Source: Ferruginibacter sp. HRS2-29
GTDB taxonomy: Bacteria; Bacteroidota; Bacteroidia; Chitinophagales; Chitinophagaceae
Assembly (NCBI RefSeq): GCF_024343615.1
Contig: NZ_RJUB01000156.1
Span: 169,633 to 233,632 of the forward strand
DNA: 64,000 bases
Reading direction: 5' to 3'
Position 1 is the stretch's first letter. Every line of letters begins with the position of its first letter. The notes beneath the pieces are model-generated. The model did no database searches. It saw nothing but the letters and a program-made list of their open reading frames with translations, and had not been told where the DNA came from. Shown here piece after piece: positions 50,499 to 58,817 of this stretch. A program made the translations under genes and the position numbers.

Positions 50499-51179
50499 AT
50501 GAGATACTTCATATTATCTGTAGTGGCATTGCTATGCATAGGGACGGCATACAGCCAAAAAAACAACCCGTTTGCAAAACGCGGGGCGGAATTTGTAGAA
50601 TCATTTAACCTGATCAAAAAGGATTATGACGCCGGGAATATCAAAACGCTGAATGAGAAGACGCTGGCGTTTTATTCGTCTAAAGTGCCGCTTAAAAATG
50701 AGGTCACTATAAATACAGCAACCAATGTATTTAAGGTCATCCAAAGTGGCAAGACCAAACTTGGTGACGTTGTGAATAACGCGACTGTTTCCGAAGCCAG
50801 TAAAAAGATCATCATTGAAATTGTACGCAATCAGCAAGCATTATCTGAAGCCAGGTTCCAGGATTTTCTTGTCAGGAAAAATGATGAGATAGCATCTGCT
50901 AAAGTCAGTGAAAACGAAAGGGAAATATTGTACACTTTATCGGCTATCGCTTATAATGTGAGAATCAGTGGCCTTGCATCAATATCCGGTATGGAGTTTT
51001 CGAGAGGCCGGGGATGCCTGGTACAGGATGAAGGGGGTACCGCTCCTATGGATAACGGCTGGTGCGTAACGGCAGCAGCTACCGTTGGCTTTCTGATAGG
51101 GAATGGTGTGTGCGGTATTTTATGCGGCCTTGGTGGTGCCGTGATTGCAGGTGTCGCTACTGCAATTTCCTTAAGTTGA
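50499..51179 (+). CDS. Secreted protein with Gly-rich hydrophobic C-terminus
   Basis: This encodes 226 residues with a signal peptide (MRYFILSVVALLCIGTAYSQ). The central part (about 25-170) is helical and charged. The last 35 residues are hydrophobic and Gly-rich: DNGWCVTAAATVGFLIGNG, then VCGILCGLGGAVIAGVATAI, with three Cys and several GxxxG-type spacings. This is like a membrane-inserting hairpin or glycine zipper. No family is recognised. It leads a set of three secreted proteins. The tail could insert into a membrane, but a toxin or bacteriocin role is speculation. Confidence 0.7.
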   Translation: MRYFILSVVALLCIGTAYSQKNNPFAKRGAEFVESFNLIKKDYDAGNIKTLNEKTLAFYSSKVPLKNEVTINTATNVFKVIQSGKTKLGDVVNNATVSEASKKIIIEIVRNQQALSEARFQDFLVRKNDEIASAKVSENEREILYTLSAIAYNVRISGLASISGMEFSRGRGCLVQDEGGTAPMDNGWCVTAAATVGFLIGNGVCGILCGLGGAVIAGVATAISLS

Positions 51180-51235
51180 AATTTATTTATAACCATACCG
51201 GGTGCAAAGGCATCCGGTATATATCTCCTTCAGTT

Positions 51236-51835
51236 ATGTACAAATTCTTTTGTATGATCGCCATCTTTATGAATTCCTTTGCAGGAAATGCGCAGGAGTT
51301 AAAATTTTCAGGTTCGCTGGCAGGTTTTGGAATCGCCGAATTCGAACAGGGAAAAAAGTTGGCAGTGGCCAGATTTTTCGATTTTGATTATGAAAAAATG
51401 ATTAGTTACTTCTGGCGATGCCGGGCAGGTTTAGGTTATGCTGAAGTTCAATACCATGGGATCAGTAAAAGCGGATTGGAATATTTCAGCCATAGAAAAT
51501 TCATAACAGTTCCGCTGGGAATAAGAAAATATTCGTCTTTGTCAAAAAAATCTGAGGCGTATGTTGAACTTGGAACATACAACAAATATGAACTTACAGA
51601 TAAGGTTGATTACTCAGACCCTTTCTATACCGATATTAAAAATACCAATGGCGGATATAGCCTCGATATCATGGTGTTTGCAGGTTTCAAAACCCAATTA
51701 GGAAAAAAAAGTATGGTTGATCTGGGTTTTGGTGGAACAAAGAATCTATTGGCTGTATATAAATTGAAACAGAATAAGATCCGTGTCAGTGCATCTTATA
51801 TCACCCTCAATCTTTCAAGAAAATTAGGGAAATGA
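51236..51835 (+). CDS. Secreted, probable outer-membrane beta-barrel protein
   Basis: The start at 51236 (MYKFFCMIAIFMNSFAGNAQ) gives a signal peptide; an in-frame start at 51062 would overlap the previous gene. The 199 residues consist of alternating beta-strands with aromatic girdle residues (YFWRCRAGLGYAEVQYHG, YVELGTYNKY, SLDIMVFAGFKTQLG, VSASYITLNLSRKL). This is compatible with a small 8-stranded outer-membrane barrel. No named family is recognised. The stop overlaps the start of the next gene by 4 bp, so they are translationally coupled. Confidence 0.7.
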   Translation: MYKFFCMIAIFMNSFAGNAQELKFSGSLAGFGIAEFEQGKKLAVARFFDFDYEKMISYFWRCRAGLGYAEVQYHGISKSGLEYFSHRKFITVPLGIRKYSSLSKKSEAYVELGTYNKYELTDKVDYSDPFYTDIKNTNGGYSLDIMVFAGFKTQLGKKSMVDLGFGGTKNLLAVYKLKQNKIRVSASYITLNLSRKLGK

Positions 51836-52479
51836 GATATTGGTATCTTCTTGTAGTATTTAATATTTATCTGCTACCAGGTATTTACGCACAGGAAAAA
51901 CCAGTGTCGGTCGATTTTGGTAAATGCCGTCTGGAAAGTATGGCAGTGTATATGGTATGCAAAGGAACAAGGTCGAAAATTCCGATTATAGGCAAAGAGT
52001 TCAATCTCAGGGATACAAATATTACGCATGTCGGATTAGGATGGATAGAGAAAGGCAGGCTGATTATTTACAATATGGTGAATGATCAACCGGATAAAGG
52101 TTTCCGGCAAGATTCAATAGCAGATTTTTTGAGAGGTAATGATATTTACTATTGGAGTATTTGGAAGACAGTTGCGAGTAATGAGGAGCGGGAGAGGATC
52201 AGGAAATTCGTTTCCGGGATTGCGGTACTTAATCCTAAGTTTGATAATATGTTTGATCTTGACAATGGAGATAGCTTGTTGTACTGTTCGGAGTTTTGCA
52301 AGCGGGCACTATTTATGATGGCTCCTGAAAAATATTCATTCCCACCAGTAAAGATTCCATTGAATAACCCACTGTATGAAAGTATACTTGATCGAAAAAT
52401 TTTGACCTATATTCCGGTGGATTTTTTTCAAGGAAGTCCATTGTTTGAAAAGATATATGAACAATATAATCAGGATTAA
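51832..52479 (+). CDS. Secreted YiiX/YaeF-type papain-like amidase
   Basis: This encodes 215 residues with a signal peptide ending IYAQ. The permuted NlpC/P60 (C92, YaeF/YiiX) pattern is visible: a catalytic His early, in ITHVGLGW (H66), and the Cys later, in SLLYCSEFCKRA (C152). Order His-then-Cys is the permuted arrangement. The family cleaves amide or ester bonds in cell-wall peptides or lipids. Here it is exported, and its overlap with the barrel gene at 51832-51835 suggests a joint role. The precise substrate is not known. Confidence 0.78.
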   Translation: MRYWYLLVVFNIYLLPGIYAQEKPVSVDFGKCRLESMAVYMVCKGTRSKIPIIGKEFNLRDTNITHVGLGWIEKGRLIIYNMVNDQPDKGFRQDSIADFLRGNDIYYWSIWKTVASNEERERIRKFVSGIAVLNPKFDNMFDLDNGDSLLYCSEFCKRALFMMAPEKYSFPPVKIPLNNPLYESILDRKILTYIPVDFFQGSPLFEKIYEQYNQD

Positions 52480-52488
52480 AAGAGGCGA

Positions 52489-53190
52489 TTACCACCCCAT
52501 GAATACCATTCCGGCGCCACAAATAAAAACCGTTGCACCGCCGATGGCGTGCATATATCTTTCCAGTTTTTCTGTTTTGAGAAATGCAAATCCATAATAG
52601 CCCAACACAACCATCAATATCATAGTGAGCAATGTGCAGATAGTATAAACGATGATCAACACCATCATTCCCCACCAGGAATTTTGTGCGGCGGGAAAAT
52701 ACAATAGCGGTATCATCGGCTCGCATGGCCCTAAAAGAAAAATGATGAACATCACCCAGGGGGTTACTTTATGCCGTTCCTGTGCAGCCACTGGCTGGCC
52801 ATGCCGGTGTTCATAAACATATAAAGTGCCATCGTCCACCATGTCGAAATGTTTGTGCGGCTGGTTTTTCTTCGCCCGCCAGAGCCCCCATATTCCGTAG
52901 CCTAATCCAAAAAGCAACATGCACCATCCGGCAACACCACCCCGCACTTCTTCCAAAAATTTAACCTTTGATAAAGACCAGCCGATGGCCGCACCCCCCA
53001 AAGCCAATATTACAGAACTCCATACGTGGCCGCAACCGCAAAAGACCGTCCAGAAAATGGTTTTGCCAAATGACCAGCCTCTCGATCTGGCTAAAGCAAT
53101 GAACGGAATATAATGATCCGGGCCTGTAACCGTGTGCAGGCAAGCAATAGAGATGGCTGCAAGGATGAGTATTTGCATTTCAGCGGACAT
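52489..53190 (-). CDS. NicO/UreH-like nickel transport protein
   Basis: This protein has about six membrane helices and the diagnostic HTVTGPDHYIPF (H-x5-DH) in the first helix, as in NicO/UreH-type nickel or cobalt carriers. A later His-rich cytoplasmic loop (KNQPHKHFDMV and YEHRHG) would bind metal. It is the last gene of the urease operon, so it probably supplies Ni2+ for urease. The ATG at 53190 overlaps the ureD stop by 11 bp and gives 233 residues; an alternative ATG at 53178 starts one base after that stop. An in-frame start at 53244 would add 18 residues inside ureD. Confidence 0.85.
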   Translation of the reverse strand: MSAEMQILILAAISIACLHTVTGPDHYIPFIALARSRGWSFGKTIFWTVFCGCGHVWSSVILALGGAAIGWSLSKVKFLEEVRGGVAGWCMLLFGLGYGIWGLWRAKKNQPHKHFDMVDDGTLYVYEHRHGQPVAAQERHKVTPWVMFIIFLLGPCEPMIPLLYFPAAQNSWWGMMVLIIVYTICTLLTMILMVVLGYYGFAFLKTEKLERYMHAIGGATVFICGAGMVFMGW

Positions 53191-53977
53191 GCGCAGGATG
53201 GTTTTGCAGTAAAAAAGTATTTGCCACAGATTGTAAAACATCAAAAAGTTGTTCGGCTTTAAAACCGAGCAAACGAAGGATGATCCCGTCTACAGGAGTT
53301 GCGGTAATCCCGAATTCAATTTCTTTTTTCTCAGATAAAAATTCAGCAATTGCAGCGATCAGATATTTAGGCTGTGATAGTTCTTTCAAAAAGATCATCG
53401 TAGCCTGGTGTGTGTACCCTTCCAGCTGACCAAGTGCATGCACATTGGTGACTGATGGCTGGATCAACACATTCTCCCTGATGACCAGTTTGCCCGAAAC
53501 ATAAATTTCTGTGAGCGTATGGAATTTTGAGAACAGGAACGACTCCCCGCTTTGTTTTCTTCCACAGGTGATCACTTCACCCCAAAGCAACGTACAGCCT
53601 GATTGCAGCCAGATAGTATTTTTAGAAAAAAATGATGATGCTTCATGCGGAACAGATGGGTGAGGCAGATAAAAAAACGAACCACCTGCTGCCACCTGCA
53701 CTTCTGTTTTTTGCGAAGCACCATTTTTCATGTTGAATAAACGTTGGTAAGATTGCGTCTGCAGTTGCAATGAACTATTGCCGGTCACATCGATCTTTAT
53801 TTCATAATCGTCACCATCGAGTATTCCCGGCGAAGCACTCATGAGCATGAGCTTTAATAACGGACTGTTTTTATCTTCGGTGATATTCGCCACTTTGAAT
53901 GGCTGAGTGAAAAACGAACTTTTCAAAAATGTTCGCTTTTCCCGTAACGCAGTTTGTATGTGCAGTTGTGCTTTCAT
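53180..53977 (-). CDS. ureD: Urease accessory protein UreD
   Basis: UreD (also called UreH) binds apo-urease and recruits UreF and UreG for nickel insertion. The 265 residues match the family, with KMLMSASPGILDGDDYEI-like sequence (LMLMSASPGILDGDDYEI at about 43-60) and LQLQTQSYQRLFNM (about 70-85), then FFYLPHPSVPHEAS. It overlaps ureG by 4 bp upstream and the nickel transporter downstream. Confidence 0.93.
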   Translation of the reverse strand: MKAQLHIQTALREKRTFLKSSFFTQPFKVANITEDKNSPLLKLMLMSASPGILDGDDYEIKIDVTGNSSLQLQTQSYQRLFNMKNGASQKTEVQVAAGGSFFYLPHPSVPHEASSFFSKNTIWLQSGCTLLWGEVITCGRKQSGESFLFSKFHTLTEIYVSGKLVIRENVLIQPSVTNVHALGQLEGYTHQATMIFLKELSQPKYLIAAIAEFLSEKKEIEFGITATPVDGIILRLLGFKAEQLFDVLQSVANTFLLQNHPAHVR

Positions 53978-54612
53978 CGTATCAAAACCGGTTCTGCAAT
54001 TTCTTCCATCAAAGTATATTTTTGGATCCAGCCGATCACCGAATCAAGCCCCTGCAGGCTCATCAGGTTGGTGAATATGAAAGGGCTGCCTTTTCGCATC
54101 AGCTTTGCATCTCGTTCCATAACGGAAAGATCGGCGTGAACATAAGGTGCCAGGTCGATCTTGTTGATCAATAACAGATCGCTTCTTGTGATGCCCGGCC
54201 CGCCTTTACGTGGGATCTTATCACCTTCGGCAACGTCGATCACAAAAATGGTGACATCTGCCAGATCGGGACTGAAAGTAGCGGATAAATTATCTCCACC
54301 GCTTTCAATAAAAATTATTTCAACATCCGGAAAACGCCCTGCCATTTCCTCCACAGCCTCCAGGTTCATGCTCGCATCTTCGCGGATGGCTGTGTGAGGG
54401 CAACCGCCCGTTTCAACTCCGATGATCCTTTCTGCCGGAAGCAGGCTATTCTTTGTAAGGAACTCCGCATCCTCTTTTGTATAAATATCATTGGTGATCA
54501 CCCCGATACTATATTTCGGATACAATTGCCTGCACAAACGCTCTATCAACGCGGTCTTTCCCGAACCAACAGGCCCGGCAACACCGATCTTTATATAATT
54601 TCTTTCCATCAT
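53974..54612 (-). CDS. ureG: Urease accessory GTPase UreG
   Basis: UreG is the SIMIBI-class GTPase that delivers nickel to urease. The 212 residues have the P-loop GVAGPVGSGKTALIERL (about 8-24), the metal-binding Cys-Pro-His in GGCPHTAIREDAS (about 68-80), and GGDNLSATFSPDL plus a NKIDLA specificity motif. All key residues are intact. It lies 16 bp after ureF and overlaps ureD by 4 bp. Confidence 0.97.
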   Translation of the reverse strand: MMERNYIKIGVAGPVGSGKTALIERLCRQLYPKYSIGVITNDIYTKEDAEFLTKNSLLPAERIIGVETGGCPHTAIREDASMNLEAVEEMAGRFPDVEIIFIESGGDNLSATFSPDLADVTIFVIDVAEGDKIPRKGGPGITRSDLLLINKIDLAPYVHADLSVMERDAKLMRKGSPFIFTNLMSLQGLDSVIGWIQKYTLMEEIAEPVLIR

Positions 54613-54628
54613 TCTTAATTCTTAATTA

Positions 54629-55315
54629 TCATGACATGTACAATCTTGAATACAATTGCTCATGCTGCATACAGCGAATATCAAATCCTGTGCAACACAA
54701 GCCGAGTAATTCCGGATCAGGATGCATGCTGTTATTTACCAATTGATTGATCAACGGCTGCAGACCAAACAGGATCGTTTGCCCATCCTGCTGGCCAAGT
54801 GGGACCATCTTTACGCTATTGGTTACAAATCCTGCTGCAGCATTGTAATAAAATCCGGTAAGCAGTTCTTTTTTATCAATACCTAACGCATTGCCGTAAA
54901 CGCCGAAGGCAATGCAATAATGCCCGATGATCTTTTTCTGCTGAAGTGCCCCGGAGAATTTTTTTGCAGTGGGGTCTTCTGTCAATCCTTCAAATAATTT
55001 CACCAATCGTGTCCCTAGTTTCTGACTGGCAGAACGCACTTCGGAAGCTAGTTTTACTGCATGGCATTCTTCGTCAAGCGATATTATTTTTTCATACTCA
55101 TGTTCATTAGCGGCATCGTAGGCCAGTGAAACAAAAGCTGCATCAGTGTATTGGAGGCTTTGCGTGAGCATTTGTATCACAAATTCTTTCACAGTAGTAA
55201 TATCATGCACGATATTTTTCTGGATATACGTTTCAAGCCCCGAAGAATGAGCATACCCGCCTATCGGCAAGGCCGGATCTGATAGCTGCAATAAACTGAG
55301 CAAATTGGTATTCAT
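54629..55315 (-). CDS. ureF: Urease accessory protein UreF
   Basis: UreF is an all-helical urease chaperone acting with UreD and UreG. The 228 residues show LLQLSDPALPIGGYAHSSGL (about 8-27), the conserved N-terminal signature, and GALQQKKIIGHYCIAFGVYG in the middle. It overlaps the end of ureE by 4 bp. Confidence 0.95.
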   Translation of the reverse strand: MNTNLLSLLQLSDPALPIGGYAHSSGLETYIQKNIVHDITTVKEFVIQMLTQSLQYTDAAFVSLAYDAANEHEYEKIISLDEECHAVKLASEVRSASQKLGTRLVKLFEGLTEDPTAKKFSGALQQKKIIGHYCIAFGVYGNALGIDKKELLTGFYYNAAAGFVTNSVKMVPLGQQDGQTILFGLQPLINQLVNNSMHPDPELLGLCCTGFDIRCMQHEQLYSRLYMS

Positions 55316-55812
55316 TCTGAACCGGTGAGTTTCATGATCTTTGAAAAAAGTGTTTCGCCGCTTGTGCCATGTGGCGATACTGTTGTTTTTAAAGGATGCA
55401 GAAGTTTGCGCTGCGCCTGCTTCACATCGTACCCAGACGACATTAATAAATTATATAATGGTTTTTCAAAAGCGATCAGCAGTTCATCATTGTAATAAAA
55501 TAACGGCAGGTGTTTGTTGCCGATCTCATAACATATGGAAGCCATCTCTTCCATCGATTTAGGATTTACTACAATGGCATCACATGGTTTTATTTCCACA
55601 ACAATGAGGGTATCCGTGTCTTCAAATAAAATATCGCCTTCCGTCAACTGCTGATTTTCGTTTAAAAATTTAAGAGAGAGAGCTATACCGGCATTCGTTT
55701 TTTTATGCAGTATACGTTTGCCTGATTCAAACCATTCCAGTTGAACCTTATCGATCTGTTTTTTAGAGATATCAATTGATCCGATATTTCCTGTCTTTTT
55801 TTGAATGATCAT
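55312..55812 (-). CDS. ureE: Urease accessory metallochaperone UreE
   Basis: UreE dimers bind nickel and pass it to UreG. The 166 residues fit the family: an N-terminal peptide-binding domain and a ferredoxin-like C-terminal domain with CYEIGNKHLPLFYYNDELL (about 92-110), where the His is the central metal ligand. The His-rich C-terminal tail present in some species is absent, so the nickel-storage capacity is probably low. It lies 38 bp after ureC. Confidence 0.92.
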   Translation of the reverse strand: MIIQKKTGNIGSIDISKKQIDKVQLEWFESGKRILHKKTNAGIALSLKFLNENQQLTEGDILFEDTDTLIVVEIKPCDAIVVNPKSMEEMASICYEIGNKHLPLFYYNDELLIAFEKPLYNLLMSSGYDVKQAQRKLLHPLKTTVSPHGTSGETLFSKIMKLTGSE

Positions 55813-55850
55813 AATTTGTCTGCCGGATCATAAAGATCAGCGTTGCATTT

Positions 55851-57566
55851 TTAAAATAAAAAGTAGCGTTGCGCCAATGCCACTTCTGTAGCGGGTTCGC
55901 AGGTAATGTGTACACCATCCACTTTCACTTCATAATTTTCCGGGTTCACATCTATCTGCGGGGTAGCATCATTATGAATAAGATCTTTTTTGGAAATATT
56001 CCGGCAATTTTTTACCGGCAATATTATTTTTTGCAACTCATAACCTGCTACTACGTTATTGTCAATAGACACCTGCGACACAAAACTGATGCAGGTCTTG
56101 TGCAATGCTTTTCCAAAAGCCCCGAACATGGGCCTATACAGAACCGGCTGTGGCGTTGGGATCGAAGCATTCGGATCACCCATCCTGCTGGCGATGATCA
56201 TTCCACCCTTGATGATCATTTCAGGCTTGGCACCAAACATCGAAGGTTTCCACAACACAATGTCTGCAAACTTTCCTGCTTCCAATGAGCCTACGTGTTC
56301 GCTGATACCATGCGATATAGCCGGATTGATCGTGTATTTTGCCACATATCTTTTCGCCCTGAAATTATCATTTTTATTCTTTTCATCCGCTTCCAGAAAC
56401 CCACGTTGTTTTTTCATCTTATCCGCGGTCTGCCAGGTTCGTGTGATCACTTCGGCTACCCTTCCCATCGCCTGGCTGTCGGAACTCATCATGCTGAACA
56501 CGCCCATATCGTGAAGGATATCTTCCGCGGCAATGGTTTCGGGGCGAATGCGGCTATCGGCAAATGATACATCCTCGGGTACATTCTTGTCAAGGTGATG
56601 GCAGACCATCAGCATATCAAGATGTTCGTCGATCGTATTTTTTGTATAAGGTCTTGTCGGGTTTGTCGACGATGGCAGCACATTCTGATACATCGCCGCT
56701 TTGATGATATCCGGCGCATGGCCGCCACCGGCACCTTCGGTGTGAAAAGTATGGATGACTCTGCCTGCAATCGCGGCAATAGTGTCTTCCAGAAATCCTG
56801 ACTCGTTAAGAGTATCAGTATGAATGGCTACCTGCACATCATATTTATCCGCCACTTTCAGGGAGGCGTCGATAACGGCTGGTGTGGACCCCCAGTCTTC
56901 ATGGATCTTCAATCCCAGAGCTCCTGCTTCAATCTGCTCTTCTAACGGTAATGTAGAAGAGCAATTACCTTTTCCGTAAAAACCCAGGTTCATCGGGAAA
57001 GCCTCTGCCGATTCCAGCATTTTCTGCAGGTTCCAGGCACCGGGGGTAACAGTAGTGGCATTGGTTCCATCTGCAGGGCCGGTGCCGCCGCCAAGCATCG
57101 TGGTGATGCCGCTGTACAATGCGTGATCGATCAGTTGCGGACAAATAAAATGAATATGCGTATCGATGCCGCCCGCAGTAGCTATCAGGCCGGCGCCGCC
57201 ATGCACTTCAGTGGAAGCGCCGATGACGAGTTGCGGATGAACGCCATCCATCGTATCAGGATTGCCGGCTTTGCCAATCGCAATTATTTTCCCGTCTTTG
57301 ATACCAATGTCCGCTTTTACAATTCCCCAATGATCAAGTATGATCACACTCGTGAGCACAAAATCGGGGACGCCTTCTTTTCGGGTAGCCGTTGCCGATT
57401 GTGCCATACCATCGCGGATCGTTTTGCCACCGCCGAATTTCGCTTCGTCTCCGTATACGGTAAAATCTTTTTCAATCTCGATAAGTAGTTCCGTATCTCC
57501 CAGCCTCACTTTATCGCCGGTAGTGGGGCCATACATGTTGGCGTATTTAATTCTGTTTATTTTCAT
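55851..57566 (-). CDS. ureC: Urease alpha (catalytic) subunit
   Basis: UreC hydrolyses urea to ammonia and carbamate with a di-nickel centre. The 571 residues are standard. Nickel ligands and active-site elements are seen: GGIDTHIHFICPQ (about 132-144, with the H-x-H pair), the carbamylated Lys220 in GLKIHEDWG, the HTDTLNESGF segment, and the flap MVCHHLDKNVPEDV with catalytic Cys and His. All are intact, so the enzyme should be active. It follows ureB after a gap holding a hairpin repeat. Confidence 0.97.
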   Translation of the reverse strand: MKINRIKYANMYGPTTGDKVRLGDTELLIEIEKDFTVYGDEAKFGGGKTIRDGMAQSATATRKEGVPDFVLTSVIILDHWGIVKADIGIKDGKIIAIGKAGNPDTMDGVHPQLVIGASTEVHGGAGLIATAGGIDTHIHFICPQLIDHALYSGITTMLGGGTGPADGTNATTVTPGAWNLQKMLESAEAFPMNLGFYGKGNCSSTLPLEEQIEAGALGLKIHEDWGSTPAVIDASLKVADKYDVQVAIHTDTLNESGFLEDTIAAIAGRVIHTFHTEGAGGGHAPDIIKAAMYQNVLPSSTNPTRPYTKNTIDEHLDMLMVCHHLDKNVPEDVSFADSRIRPETIAAEDILHDMGVFSMMSSDSQAMGRVAEVITRTWQTADKMKKQRGFLEADEKNKNDNFRAKRYVAKYTINPAISHGISEHVGSLEAGKFADIVLWKPSMFGAKPEMIIKGGMIIASRMGDPNASIPTPQPVLYRPMFGAFGKALHKTCISFVSQVSIDNNVVAGYELQKIILPVKNCRNISKKDLIHNDATPQIDVNPENYEVKVDGVHITCEPATEVALAQRYFLF

Positions 57567-57594
57567 GATCCTTTTTAATTGTTACAGGATTTTC

Positions 57595-57691
57595 AACCGC
57601 AGAGAAAGAGAGTGGCCAGAGTTTACGCAGAGATAATTTCTAAACCAACATACCTCTGCGTAAACTCTGCTCTCTCCTCTTCTCTGCGGTT
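57595..57691. repeat. Hairpin repeat of the ACCGCAGAG family, copy 2
   Basis: Left arm 57595-57632 and right arm 57654-57691 are imperfect inverted copies with the words AACCGCAGAGA and AGAGTTTACGCAGAG. It sits in the ureB-ureC gap. The other copy is at 43308-43382 between ilvE and ilvD. Confidence 0.85.
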
Positions 57692-57699
57692 AAGAAAAA

Positions 57700-58008
57700 T
57701 TATTTTACCGGTCCGTTCACTTTATTCTGAAAGCCGAATATTATCTTATTGCCACCAAATTCCACGAGTTCTACTTCTTTTTCTTCACCCGGCTCAAAAC
57801 GTACTGCGGTTGCTGCCGCAATGTTCAAACGCATACCCAGCGCCTGCTGCCGATCAAAAATCATCTGCTGGTTTATTTCGTAAAAATGATAATGCGAACC
57901 CACCTGCACCGGCCTGTCGCCCGTGTTGGTTACGGCAATTTTTACAGTACGCCTGCCGGCATTGATCTCGATGTCGCCTTCGGCTAAAATGTATTCTCCT
58001 GGAATCAT
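57700..58008 (-). CDS. ureB: Urease beta subunit
   Basis: UreB is a structural subunit of the urease trimer of heterotrimers. The 102 residues show MIPGEYILAEGDIEINAGRR at the start, the conserved NTGDRPVQVGSHYHFYEIN (about 28-46) and, at the end, the FEPGEEKEVELVEFGG segment. The separate ureA, ureB and ureC genes are the usual bacterial arrangement. It lies 139 bp after ureA. Confidence 0.97.
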   Translation of the reverse strand: MIPGEYILAEGDIEINAGRRTVKIAVTNTGDRPVQVGSHYHFYEINQQMIFDRQQALGMRLNIAAATAVRFEPGEEKEVELVEFGGNKIIFGFQNKVNGPVK

Positions 58009-58015
58009 AAATTCA

Positions 58016-58148
58016 ATTAAAAATTACGAATTACGAATACGAATTGTACATTCTACAGATCAGGTATAAGTTAAGAGTAACATACTAAATGGACTTGGGT
58101 AAAATTATAAACTTTCGAAGGTTTCACTATTAACTATTCACCATTCAC
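58016..58148. repeat. Mixed repeat words between ureB and ureA
   Basis: The gap holds AATTACGAATTACGAATACG near 58020 (as at 25061) and CTTTCGAAGGTTTCACTATT continuing into ACTATTCACCATTCAC near 58111-58148 (as at 9090-9125). The arms of two different repeat families lie side by side without pairing with each other. Confidence 0.6.
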
Positions 58149-58450
58149 TACCTGATGGGGTCATGCACCGTCACCAGCTTTGTCCCATCAGGAAAAGTAG
58201 CTTCAATCTGTATATCATGAATCATTTCCGGTATCCCCGGCATCACATCTTCCCTGCTAAGTATCGTAGTGCCATATTGCATCAAGGCTGCTACAGACTG
58301 CCCATCGCGGGCGGCTTCCTGCAACCGGCTGCTGATGAGCGCTATAGCTTCCGGGTAATTCAATTTGAGTCCGCGGGCCTTTCTTTTTTCAGCAAGCTCC
58401 CCTGCTAAAAACAACAATAGTTTCTCCGATTCCCTGGGTGTTAAATGCAT
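58148..58450 (-). CDS. ureA: Urease gamma subunit
   Basis: UreA is the small structural subunit. The 100 residues match the family throughout: MHLTPRESEKLLLFLAGELA at the start, RGLKLNYPEAIALISS (about 24-39) and MPGIPEMIHDIQIEATFPDG near the end. It is the first gene of the operon ureA-B-C-E-F-G-D-nickel carrier. The DNA upstream (58451-58817) is shared with the divergent gltB. Confidence 0.97.
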   Translation of the reverse strand: MHLTPRESEKLLLFLAGELAEKRKARGLKLNYPEAIALISSRLQEAARDGQSVAALMQYGTTILSREDVMPGIPEMIHDIQIEATFPDGTKLVTVHDPIR

Positions 58451-58817
58451 AAATGTGGGCTGTGATATTTGTCAGAATAGCCATCAAGTTAGTACATGCG
58501 GCCAAGGTGGGGAAATAATTATTCCTTCTTTTTGGTAAGAAAAATAAAAAATTGATGTTGGCGATAATTGGGTTTATCCTCTGAAAGTGCTGACAATAAA
58601 GAGTTTCCGGATATCGAAAATGCTTTGCACATAATAAAATCTTTCAATAGTTGGTTTTTAATTGCTTCTATCTAAAATTATATTTAGAAACTCGTTATCT
58701 CGACTGACGACACAATAATAAAATCCATTCCTACCTGTTACCTTTTGAAAAACCATAGCCTGGATGAGACTGATCCATTGGGCGAAGTCGTTTTTTATTG
58801 ATCTGAAAATTTTTGAT
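58451..58817. other. Divergent intergenic region ureA-gltB
   Basis: These 367 bp are A/T-rich and must hold the promoters of both operons, but I see no good -33/-7 pair, no inverted repeat typical of a known regulator and no short coding frame with support. Confidence 0.5.

Noticed and set aside
51060..51179. GNGVCGILC in the secreted protein tail looks like the pediocin box YGNGVxC
   Set aside because: The Tyr is absent, Cys spacing differs, the segment is at the C-terminus of a 226-residue protein and no immunity or transporter gene is adjacent.
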